A stretch of DNA of 64,000 nucleotides, from positions 62,001-126,000 of the forward strand of contig CBDDKW010000010.1 in NCBI GenBank assembly GCA_965230425.1. The letters run 5' to 3'. Both the position numbers and the translations under genes were made by a program. Positions within the stretch are counted from its first letter, which is position 1. Each line of letters starts with the position of its first letter. The DNA comes from CBDDKW01 sp965230425. Its GTDB lineage: Bacteria > Pseudomonadota > Gammaproteobacteria > UBA1113. This document shows positions 37,223 through 45,023 of the stretch, one piece after another. Under the pieces are notes generated by a model. That model ran no database searches. It saw nothing but the letters and a program-made list of their open reading frames with translations, and was not told where the DNA came from.

Positions 37223-37831
37223 TCACATACCATAAGGATATCGTTCTAAATTAATTATTTCACTATTTTTAATCGTATCGAAGGCATGTGTATAGACTTT
37301 AAAAACAGATAAACTATACTCAATTCTATCGCGAATATAGCCTTCTTTTTCATCATCATAATCATCACCATTCAGTATATCGTTGACATTTCTTATAATT
37401 AAATGGTCTGGCACATAACACACTTGATTATTTTTATAACCAAAGCTTCGCAATTGCGACACAGGATATGCTCCGCCATTACTTGCAGACACTGATACAA
37501 TCAAAGTAGGTTTATGAGAAAATTCTGCACGGCTAGCTAATAAAAATAAATTCATTAATGCCGGTGGTACCATGCCATTCCATTCAGGTGTAACAATAAT
37601 TACTCCATCGCTGCGATCAATTAATGCTGATAATTCACACCAAGTACTATCAGGAATCTCCTCTTGCCAAAAATCTTCATTCCAATGAGGTAATTCAACT
37701 TTTGCCAGGTCGATAATATCAACATTTGCTGGCATATCTATAGCTGCCAACGCCTTTGCAAGATAGGCAGATACTTTTGCAGACTGGCTATCTATACGAG
37801 TGCTGCCACTAATAATAATATAGTTTTTCAT
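37223..37831 (-). CDS. NAD(P)H-dependent FMN reductase-like flavoprotein
   Basis: A 202-residue flavodoxin-like fold protein of the NADPH-dependent FMN reductase family. The phosphate-binding loop is SGSTRIDSQSAK at the N-terminus, and TPEWNGMVPPALMNLFL contains the usual P-E-(W/Y)-N-G motif. The ATG at 37831 is chosen because GAGGAG lies 7 bp upstream; the frame would otherwise start inside the mfs gene. The gap to the mfs stop is 10 bp. In the operon it could supply reduced flavin or catalyse a redox step on the metabolite. Confidence 0.8.
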   Translation of the reverse strand: MKNYIIISGSTRIDSQSAKVSAYLAKALAAIDMPANVDIIDLAKVELPHWNEDFWQEEIPDSTWCELSALIDRSDGVIIVTPEWNGMVPPALMNLFLLASRAEFSHKPTLIVSVSASNGGAYPVSQLRSFGYKNNQVCYVPDHLIIRNVNDILNGDDYDDEKEGYIRDRIEYSLSVFKVYTHAFDTIKNSEIINLERYPYGM

Positions 37832-37841
37832 TATAAACTCC

Positions 37842-39065
37842 TCATCCTTCATCTTTCGCCAATAAACTTTGTGTAAAATGCATTAATGGCCCACGCAATA
37901 CAATCAACATGGCTATTAACATTAAACTAGTTGAAAATATAAACACTGATTGGGCATTAAGAATATCCGCTAACCAAACTAGTAAGGCAGTTGATAATGA
38001 TAACATCACATGCGATAAAGTACGCACAAAACCACCTACTCTTCCCATCATTTCATTAGGCACAACATCTTGGATAATAACGTCTTGCGCAACCAAACAT
38101 GAAAATGTACCAATAGATAATACGAACTGTGCCAACATAATCATTTCCACTGAAGGTATTAGAAATAACAGCAGGCCAATAATACTTGTGCTAACACTTA
38201 AAATCAAAAATTTCCCACGCTGCCAATGCTTTAATTTAGCAGTCAAAACTGAGCCAACCAACATCCCAAAACCGGCACAAGCAAAGGATAAGCTAATAAA
38301 ACTATCAGATAATGCCAAACTATGCTTCATGTAAAATATTAATAAGGTCTGCATACCGCCAACAGCTAAACCACTCGCAAGCACCACAATTAAAAGGTTT
38401 TTTAATACCATATCATTCTTGAAGAAAACAAATCCTTGTAGCATGGCATCAGTGACTGAACGGATAGAAGTGATACTGCCCAGATTTTTTTCACTGGGGA
38501 TACGGCTCCAAATGCACATAACAATCGGCCCAAAGTAAGTCAGGGTATTTAGCCACAGCAACAGCTCATAAGATGAAATACTTAATAATATTCCTGCCAC
38601 AATGGGGCCTATCATCAACATGGCTGTGAATAATCCGGCTAAGCCAGCCGTGGCATCCACACGTTGTTCTTTAAACATGATCGGAATAATCGCTATTTCA
38701 GCGGTACGTGAAAACTCAAAGCCAACACTTACTAACGCACCCAAGACATAAATCATCCAGACATGTAACAATTGAAATTCATACAAACCGGCTAATAAGC
38801 CGCTGCATATAGCTTGAAATATGAGCGCAGCAAATATAACTGTACGTCGATTGATTCTATCGACAATTGAACCGATGAAAAAACCGCATATTACTCGGGG
38901 AAAAAATTGGCAAATAGCCATTAAGCCCATATCAACGATAGAACCCGTTAAATGGTACATTAATAAAGGTAAGGCTAATAAATAAATTGCATTACCAAAC
39001 CTATCTACTAATAAACCAAAGGCATAAGCCAGATAACGTTTATTTAACCAAATAGTTGTCTTCAT
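37842..39065 (-). CDS. MFS exporter
   Basis: A 407-residue major-facilitator protein with about 12 hydrophobic helices. The loop 2-3 motif is GSIVDRINRRTVIF (G-x3-D-R-x2-R), typical of MFS drug/siderophore exporters of the EntS/MdtH type. The start has only a weak Shine-Dalgarno. A 12-bp stem-loop lies 22 bp before the ATG. Toxoflavin producers export the toxin through dedicated pumps (an RND set in Burkholderia). Here a single MFS protein placed next to the peptide genes is the natural exporter of whatever the operon makes. Confidence 0.85.
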   Translation of the reverse strand: MKTTIWLNKRYLAYAFGLLVDRFGNAIYLLALPLLMYHLTGSIVDMGLMAICQFFPRVICGFFIGSIVDRINRRTVIFAALIFQAICSGLLAGLYEFQLLHVWMIYVLGALVSVGFEFSRTAEIAIIPIMFKEQRVDATAGLAGLFTAMLMIGPIVAGILLSISSYELLLWLNTLTYFGPIVMCIWSRIPSEKNLGSITSIRSVTDAMLQGFVFFKNDMVLKNLLIVVLASGLAVGGMQTLLIFYMKHSLALSDSFISLSFACAGFGMLVGSVLTAKLKHWQRGKFLILSVSTSIIGLLLFLIPSVEMIMLAQFVLSIGTFSCLVAQDVIIQDVVPNEMMGRVGGFVRTLSHVMLSLSTALLVWLADILNAQSVFIFSTSLMLIAMLIVLRGPLMHFTQSLLAKDEG

Positions 39066-39086
39066 TAGTTCATATCCATGTTAAGG

Positions 39087-39121
39087 GAAGTGAGGAGACA
39101 TGGGGCACTTCTCCTCACTTC
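39087..39121 (-). promoter_or_regulatory. Stem-loop between the twin small genes and the MFS gene
   Basis: GAAGTGAGGAGA (39087-39098) pairs perfectly with TCTCCTCACTTC (39110-39121), with an 11-nt loop. It lies 118 bp after the stop of the second small gene on the reverse strand and has no T-run. It may protect the 3' end of a short peptide-coding mRNA, or reduce read-through into the exporter. Confidence 0.55.
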
Positions 39122-39238
39122 AATAAGTCGTATTGCTTGTACAGTGTATTATGACCTTATTCTCAATTTAAAACAGTACTTTTAGTAGTCATACTATTTT
39201 TACTGATCATTTTTCTGTACAACACAAACTGACAGGTA

Positions 39239-39292
39239 TTAACCCACAGCTTGAATAATACGACGAACAGGTTTTTTGTATAATTTAGTCAT
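39239..39292 (-). CDS. 17-residue peptide 1, candidate ribosomal precursor
   Basis: The reverse strand encodes MTKLYKKPVRRIIQAVG and then TAA. AGGAGG (39301-39306) lies 8 bp before the ATG, one of the best ribosome-binding sites in the window. It matches peptide 2 at 12 of 17 residues, including every Lys/Arg, the Pro, and the C-terminal Gly; the nucleotide sequences agree at 41 of 54 positions, with synonymous changes in the Pro8 and Ile12 codons. The peptide is strongly cationic (+5). It lies between the WD40 gene and the exporter in an operon with a GTP cyclohydrolase II. I know of no described family; a RiPP-like precursor or carrier peptide is inferred. Confidence 0.8.
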   Translation of the reverse strand: MTKLYKKPVRRIIQAVG

Positions 39293-39343
39293 TAGATTTT
39301 CCTCCTATTTATATCTGATGTATTAAATTATCGTCAATCAATA

Positions 39344-39397
39344 TTAACCATTTGATTGTGCGATACGACGAACGGGTTTTTTAAATGATTTAGTCAT
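39344..39397 (-). CDS. 17-residue peptide 2, candidate ribosomal precursor
   Basis: The reverse strand encodes MTKSFKKPVRRIAQSNG and then TAA. GGGAGGA (39405-39411) is 7 bp upstream of the ATG. It lies 64 bp after the stop of the WD40 gene and 51 bp before peptide 1, so the pair is a tandem duplication inside the operon. Invariant residues between the two: Met1, Thr2, Lys3, Lys6, Lys7, Pro8, Val9, Arg10, Arg11, Ile12, Gln14, Gly17. The differences fall at positions 4, 5, 13, 15 and 16, as expected for a selected peptide and not for a random frame. Too short for normal gene callers. Confidence 0.8.
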   Translation of the reverse strand: MTKSFKKPVRRIAQSNG

Positions 39398-39461
39398 CGT
39401 CCGATCCTCCCATTTCTTTGTTAAAGACACATTACCCATATCATGGATAACACCCAGATTG

Positions 39462-41309
39462 CTAACGCAAATAGAATTCTCTGACTTTATGTGGCATACC
39501 ATCTATCAAGTTATAAGCATTGATAAAGCCACTACGGCCACCAACTAATAAAATGGCACGCCCATCTTCACAGATTCTGGTGGCGAAGGCTTTAGTAAAA
39601 TCAGGCAAATATTCAGCAAGCCCTACTATCTCATCCGTAGCATACTCATAAACGCCTAATTGATAGCCATAACCACCAGCGTAAACATAATTACCACATA
39701 TAACCGCGTTTTCCTTCGTATTTGTCATACACTCGCCAAACATATGTTTGCGCTTATAATTATCTAGATCTAATTCAAAGACTCCATCTGCACCTGTCAC
39801 TAAGATATGATTATTCGCATCTCTGAACAGGCGCTTCAGTCGCAGTGAGAATTTCACAGAACCCAAAATATCATGGGAGTCAGCCGCATAGACGTGAACT
39901 GCTTGATGCCTATCCGCTGTTACTGCCCGCCGCCCATCAACAGTATAGGTACAGCCATATGAAGCGCTGCCAACGGGTATTTCATCATGTAATTCACCGT
40001 TCGCTGTCAAAAGCTCATATACTGTACCTGCATCAGAGGACACCATGCAGCGGTCATACTCAATATTAACTGCAATACTTCTTGGCACACCTAATACTTG
40101 CCTATACCATAATAAATCTCCTTGGTAATTAGCTTTGAATACATAACCACTACGAGAAATGCCAAGGTATGACCCATCTGGCAGTACTTTGACATCTTTA
40201 ATAATCCCAAAGCCATGCGTGTGTTTCGCCAATTGTTCAATTTGGATCGTATTAAATTTACCCGGCTTATAACGTAATAATGTAACACCGTCATCTGTAC
40301 CCACATATAGATGACTATCATCACCAGGATGAGGCTCAAATATCCATGCACATTTATTTCGATAATGAGACTGGTTGACAATTTTCCCATCAGCATTAAT
40401 ATTGACTATCTCGCCTGTTTGTAGCAGAGCGTAGATACTTTCATGAGAAACAACACAAGCATGGATAATTTGAAAATCCAAAGGTCCTATGACTTTCTTT
40501 AAACTAAAGTCTTTTTCTGTATTATCAAATACACAGATTTTTCCATTAAACCCACCGACAAATAAGTAGCGACATTTTGGATCAAATTGGATAAATTCAT
40601 TATCCTCATGAGAGATTGGATAAGATTTAAAACCAGTACCATCTTTCTCAATGGTTGTTACCCCAGTTTTGACAAACATATCATCACCAAAACCACCATC
40701 TTGAGTTGTCCAAAATCGGTCATGGCGCTTGTCATACACAACACCATGAACCACATTACTATCTACTCGCACTTCCACAGGAAATTCATAGCTTTCAATA
40801 TTACCAATAAACAAGCGGCCTTCAACATCAGATAATGCATGTGTTGTTGCATCCGTCACACATAAACAATCGAAAAAAGTCGGACTGGGTGAGAGTCTAA
40901 TATCAACCACATCAAAACTCTCTACATCGAGCACAACCATTTGGTTATAACCGTTAGTGGTATACAAACGATTATTAAACACTGCGATGCCTCGGTTGGG
41001 TGATGGTGAAGGCTCTTCATCCTCCATTAAATCCTCAGCAATACATAGATTATTTTCATCATAAAAATCCAATGGTTCAAGAGTATCCAAACTCCATTTA
41101 CCAATCGCGCCAGCACGATCTTTTGTAAAAATATACTGGTCAGTGACGCATAAGGAATTGATTGGGCGTGTATAACTGACCGTTGGTGATGTTTGTAATA
41201 AGTTCAGTTCCAAATCAAATTTGTAAACACGCCCTTTAACATCCGATGTAATCAGTACATTGTGGCTTTCAGAGTAGGTAATACGTAATAAACGATTATG
41301 AATATTCAT
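39462..41309 (-). CDS. WD40-like beta-propeller protein (ToxC-like)
   Basis: A 615-residue cytosolic protein built of repeated four-strand blades (examples: NVLITSDVKGRVYKFDLEL; RYLFVGGFNGKICVFDN; HLYVGTDDGVTLLRY; HILVTGADGVFELDL; ILLVGGRSGFINAYNL). No signal peptide, membrane helix or enzyme motif. I start at the ATG at 41309 (AGAGGAT 8 bp upstream), not the GTG one codon earlier. It follows the WD40-SUMF1 gene by 5 bp. The toxoflavin operon has a WD-repeat protein, ToxC, of unclear chemistry; similar length and neighbourhood suggest correspondence, which needs an alignment. Confidence 0.8.
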   Translation of the reverse strand: MNIHNRLLRITYSESHNVLITSDVKGRVYKFDLELNLLQTSPTVSYTRPINSLCVTDQYIFTKDRAGAIGKWSLDTLEPLDFYDENNLCIAEDLMEDEEPSPSPNRGIAVFNNRLYTTNGYNQMVVLDVESFDVVDIRLSPSPTFFDCLCVTDATTHALSDVEGRLFIGNIESYEFPVEVRVDSNVVHGVVYDKRHDRFWTTQDGGFGDDMFVKTGVTTIEKDGTGFKSYPISHEDNEFIQFDPKCRYLFVGGFNGKICVFDNTEKDFSLKKVIGPLDFQIIHACVVSHESIYALLQTGEIVNINADGKIVNQSHYRNKCAWIFEPHPGDDSHLYVGTDDGVTLLRYKPGKFNTIQIEQLAKHTHGFGIIKDVKVLPDGSYLGISRSGYVFKANYQGDLLWYRQVLGVPRSIAVNIEYDRCMVSSDAGTVYELLTANGELHDEIPVGSASYGCTYTVDGRRAVTADRHQAVHVYAADSHDILGSVKFSLRLKRLFRDANNHILVTGADGVFELDLDNYKRKHMFGECMTNTKENAVICGNYVYAGGYGYQLGVYEYATDEIVGLAEYLPDFTKAFATRICEDGRAILLVGGRSGFINAYNLIDGMPHKVREFYLR

Positions 41310-41314
41310 CACTT

Positions 41315-43999
41315 TTATCCTCTTACTTCTTCGACCAAGCGAAAACCAATGGTGTAAATCGGCTTATCATATGCACCATGTCGCCGGCTTGTTCTTGCTA
41401 AATCAGCATAACGAGCGAAGGAACCACCACGGCATATTCGGTAACTGCCTAACGCTGAAGCTAGATCATCATTAATATAATTACCGCCTGGGTATGCGTG
41501 GTACTCATCTAGAACATACTCTTCCACATTACCCGCCATATCGGTGATGCCAAAACTGGAGTTTCCCTTGGGGAATAAACCCACGGGCGTACTTTTATAG
41601 AGACGCTCCTCAAGCGTATTTGCGCAGTCAGCTTGGTATGAGCCACCCCAAGGGTATTCCAGATGCTGTTTGCCACCAGCGACATATTCCCATTCATATT
41701 CAGTCGGTAAGCGAAAGTGACGTGTTGTTTTCTCTGATAGCCAGCGCGCATAGGTATCAGCAGCTTCAGCACTCACTGTATATACTGGATGATTCGCCTT
41801 TACTGTTGGATAGATACCGAATTCCCAGCTACTTGGTAACTCTGAATATTGTGTATCGAGTAAAAATGCACGGTATTCTTGATTAGTTACCAAATATTTA
41901 CGAATATAAAATTTATCTATATTTGTAGTAAAGCAGGGTGTTTCTTTTAAAATCCATGACTCTTTTACTCCAACATCCTGATACTGCTCAAGTACTGTTG
42001 AGACTTTCTCTTTGGCTAATCCAATAGCAGCTTTCGCCTGTGAAATCTCTACCATGATGGGTGCATAGGTATTAATCCTTGGGTCACCACGCAAAGCGAG
42101 TAACTGACCTGCGACCATACGTACAGCTAGTGATTCATGACTTGATTCAGCCAAAGTCACTAAGCGATCGATACTAAGCTGACAAAAATCATTGTATAAC
42201 TGCATATGATCCTCCTGATTTGTTTTAATAAGATATTCGGGTAAGCCCATGGCTTCACGACTACTTTGTTCATTGATTGCTAAGTCTGTTGCTTGACACT
42301 GGTCATTATCATCTTCTATCTGCTCTGATAGTACTACTGTATAGATATTCCCATCATAACTAGTGGCAGCAAAGATTTGCTTATTCGCATCAAATGTCAG
42401 GCATGATATACCTGCCGTTGTTAAGTGATGAGTGTTCCAAGACTCATTTAATCGATCATAAATACACACTGTGCCATGATAATCACCTGTAGCAATGTAA
42501 TAGCCACATTGGCTCGCTGCTATACATTTTATTGAATGCTTATGTGGCGTTAAAATAATCTGTTGCTCAATGGCTGAAGTGATACGTAAAGTTAAATCAC
42601 GACTCACACTGACAAATGTATCCTCAGTTAACCATGCACAACCATTAGCTATTTTATCATGAGCATTAACCAGCTTTTTATTATTTAGAAAATCATTAAT
42701 ATCACAAAAATTAGCCGCACCTGTTGCATCTACAGAAAAAATATAATTATCTGACGCGGCAATACCTTTAATGGCATTTTCATGTAAATTAATTACATCA
42801 ACAATCACGACATTACCTTCATGCTTTTTAAAAATAATCCCCTCACCTGTATATGAACCAATAATGACATGATCTTTTTTATCTAATGTAAAATTAGCAC
42901 CACAGTTGAGCGGTGAGCGATGTTGGTAAATCACCTCACCAGTTGTTGCGTTAAACACTTCGCCAGACTGACCTCCGGTCAATATAATCCCCTCTATCAT
43001 TACGAGGAAATTACATAAACTTGGTAGGCTCTGTACCACATCGTTATTTTTGTAAAATAATCCTGCATCACCTATGGTGTAGTGGTTATTTTTATCAACT
43101 AAAATTGCATTTTTACAGCGATCATCTTGATACAATGAGGTATCCCATACATCATTAGTATAATCATAGAGTGCATAATGGCTCCCAAAGGTTGATAACA
43201 CCACATGATTATTGCCAAGAAAATCACCTGACCGTGCCCATATAATATTAGGCAAATTAGTCTGTTTAATTTTTTTAAGTTGGCCATCAATCAGTTTCCA
43301 TAACATCATACTTCTGTCATAGCTGAGACTCATCAACATGGATTTTTCCGCATTAAAACATAAGCGCTTAATCCCTGCCGAGTGTGCTTCTATTAAGTAC
43401 TTTTCTTCACCCTTAAATAAGATGATCTCACCCAAGTCATTACCAACTATCACTTCATCATTAGGAGTGATCACTACGGTGTCAGTTTCTATTCCATCTA
43501 AGTCAATATCTCGGATTAACTTCCCTGATTTGCTATGCCAATATTTTACTGTGCCATCATCGCTGCTACTGATTAATACAGAATCTTTTGACCATACCAC
43601 TGATAACACATCACGCTCATGCCCTTCGATCACATTAATGAGCTGTCCATTGAAGTTATAGATATGAATCGCATGGTCACGCGAACTCGTTGCAATCACT
43701 TCATCGGTGGGATGAAATGCTACACCTTCAACATCGTCATCATGTCCTGAAAGCACTGAAATCAAGCGCATGTCTGGCACAGACCATAAGCGTGCACTGT
43801 AATCACTACCACTTGATACTAAATACTGACCACAGGGGCTAAATTGGCATTGATTAGCTAGATGGTCGTGAAAACCACAGGCAAGAGCTTGCTGTTGTTT
43901 TGCATCCCAGATAATCACTCGGTTATCATAGCCTGCTGTTGCAACATATTGGTCAGCATACGTTGCAACACCACTAATAGGTGCTTGATGGCAGATCAT
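41315..43999 (-). CDS. WD40 propeller fused to a SUMF1/formylglycine-type domain (ToxD-like)
   Basis: An 894-residue protein. Residues 1 to about 560 are WD40 blades (VATAGYDNRVIIWDAKQQ; YLVSSGSDYSARLWSVPDM; VIATSSRDHAIHIYNF). A helical HEAT-like linker follows at about 600-670, then a SUMF1/EgtB/PvdO-type domain at about 680-892 (FRLPTEYEWEYVAGG, GITDMAGNVEEYVLDEY, YRICRGGSF, TIGFRLVEE). The two active-site cysteines of true formylglycine-generating enzymes are absent after RGGSF, so it probably does another job. A SUMF1-type protein, ToxD, is part of toxoflavin operons. The start is 3 bp from the GTP cyclohydrolase gene. Confidence 0.85.
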   Translation of the reverse strand: MICHQAPISGVATYADQYVATAGYDNRVIIWDAKQQQALACGFHDHLANQCQFSPCGQYLVSSGSDYSARLWSVPDMRLISVLSGHDDDVEGVAFHPTDEVIATSSRDHAIHIYNFNGQLINVIEGHERDVLSVVWSKDSVLISSSDDGTVKYWHSKSGKLIRDIDLDGIETDTVVITPNDEVIVGNDLGEIILFKGEEKYLIEAHSAGIKRLCFNAEKSMLMSLSYDRSMMLWKLIDGQLKKIKQTNLPNIIWARSGDFLGNNHVVLSTFGSHYALYDYTNDVWDTSLYQDDRCKNAILVDKNNHYTIGDAGLFYKNNDVVQSLPSLCNFLVMIEGIILTGGQSGEVFNATTGEVIYQHRSPLNCGANFTLDKKDHVIIGSYTGEGIIFKKHEGNVVIVDVINLHENAIKGIAASDNYIFSVDATGAANFCDINDFLNNKKLVNAHDKIANGCAWLTEDTFVSVSRDLTLRITSAIEQQIILTPHKHSIKCIAASQCGYYIATGDYHGTVCIYDRLNESWNTHHLTTAGISCLTFDANKQIFAATSYDGNIYTVVLSEQIEDDNDQCQATDLAINEQSSREAMGLPEYLIKTNQEDHMQLYNDFCQLSIDRLVTLAESSHESLAVRMVAGQLLALRGDPRINTYAPIMVEISQAKAAIGLAKEKVSTVLEQYQDVGVKESWILKETPCFTTNIDKFYIRKYLVTNQEYRAFLLDTQYSELPSSWEFGIYPTVKANHPVYTVSAEAADTYARWLSEKTTRHFRLPTEYEWEYVAGGKQHLEYPWGGSYQADCANTLEERLYKSTPVGLFPKGNSSFGITDMAGNVEEYVLDEYHAYPGGNYINDDLASALGSYRICRGGSFARYADLARTSRRHGAYDKPIYTIGFRLVEEVRG

Positions 44000-44002
44000 G
44001 GC

Positions 44003-44653
44003 TTACTTCTCCCCAATATCTAAATGATGATTTGTTCTACGAACTTTAGCTTCTAAGTAGCGACGATTTTTATCATTGATAAAACAGCCAGTGCGTACTG
44101 ATTCAACAACATCGATACCTAATTCTTTTAACTGATCGATTTTATCTGGATTATTAGTTAATAAGCGTATTTGTTTTGAATTTAATGCTTCTAACATTTG
44201 TGCTGCCACATCATAGCAACGTAAATCCTCTGATAAATTCAATTGCTTATTTGCTTCATAGGTATCATATCCTTGTAATTGCAAGGTATAAGCATCAAGT
44301 TTTTTGTACAAGCCAATACCTCGTCCTTCCTGTCTAAGATAAAGTAAAATGCCACCGCGACGACTAAACAAATCTAATGACTGCCTTAGCTGTTGACCAC
44401 AATCACAACGCATTGAACCGAATAAATCACCTGTAATACATTCAGAATGCATGCGCACTAATGGCATTTCAGTTTTGTCAGCTTGATTAAAGACTATGGC
44501 AAAATGTTCTTTCTTATCCACTAAATTATCAAACGTACAATAACAGCAATCGCCATACTTACTTGGGACACAGACGCGATTACGGAGTGTTGCACTCGTA
44601 TGCTGGTTATTATAATTACTCGATGTAGTTTGTTGTTGATTATTGTTTAGCAT
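44003..44653 (-). CDS. GTP cyclohydrolase II (ToxB/RibA-type)
   Basis: A 216-residue enzyme that opens GTP to 2,5-diamino-6-ribosylamino-4(3H)-pyrimidinone phosphate, the first step of riboflavin and of toxoflavin synthesis. The zinc cysteines Cys72, Cys83 and Cys85 sit in ECITGDLFGSMRCDCG; the nucleotide and catalytic loop YLRQEGRGIGLYKKLDAY is at 105-122; LLTNNPDK is at 164-171. A polar N-terminal extension (~25 residues, Gln/Asn/Thr-rich) is unlike E. coli RibA (196). No other riboflavin gene is nearby, and it leads a secondary-metabolite-like operon, so a ToxB-type role is preferred over RibA. Confidence 0.92.
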   Translation of the reverse strand: MLNNNQQQTTSSNYNNQHTSATLRNRVCVPSKYGDCCYCTFDNLVDKKEHFAIVFNQADKTEMPLVRMHSECITGDLFGSMRCDCGQQLRQSLDLFSRRGGILLYLRQEGRGIGLYKKLDAYTLQLQGYDTYEANKQLNLSEDLRCYDVAAQMLEALNSKQIRLLTNNPDKIDQLKELGIDVVESVRTGCFINDKNRRYLEAKVRRTNHHLDIGEK

Positions 44654-45023
44654 GTTTGTAGCCCTTACTTACTTTATTGATATGTTTTTACGGACTTTAG
44701 CGAATTTTTTTATTTACATATCTTACATTGTTTAATTCGCCTATCTAAATCCTTCAGCTTCAGTTAATAAATCTCAAAAATTAAATTCCCATTAACATTT
44801 AAAATAGCGGGTTATGAAAACAATATGTACAGTAAAAAATACGGAAAGCACATCACCAAATCTCCTTAAGAATCCTCAAGTGTGGTGTGCCCGCAGCAAG
44901 TTGCGGAGAATCAAGTGATAAGCAAGACAAGAAAAGATAGCTAGACTATTGGCAAAATTGAAATCTTTAGCTGGCGGAAAATAACACGCTAGAAAGCCCT
45001 AAATATAAGATGCTATGCATATA
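44654..45023 (-). promoter_or_regulatory. Upstream region of the tox-like operon
   Basis: This 370-bp gap holds no gene. A weak PmrA-like box, GTTAATGGGAATTTAATTTT (44796-44777, about 12 of 18 positions), is followed after 7 bp by TATTAA (44769-44764), the same geometry as in the effector genes. GCGAATT/AATTCGC arms face each other at about 44700-44740. The hairpin CCGCAGC/GTTGCGG (44891-44906), with trailing GAATCAAGT, is a copy of the one at 24.93 kb and may end the hipA transcript. Confidence 0.35.
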
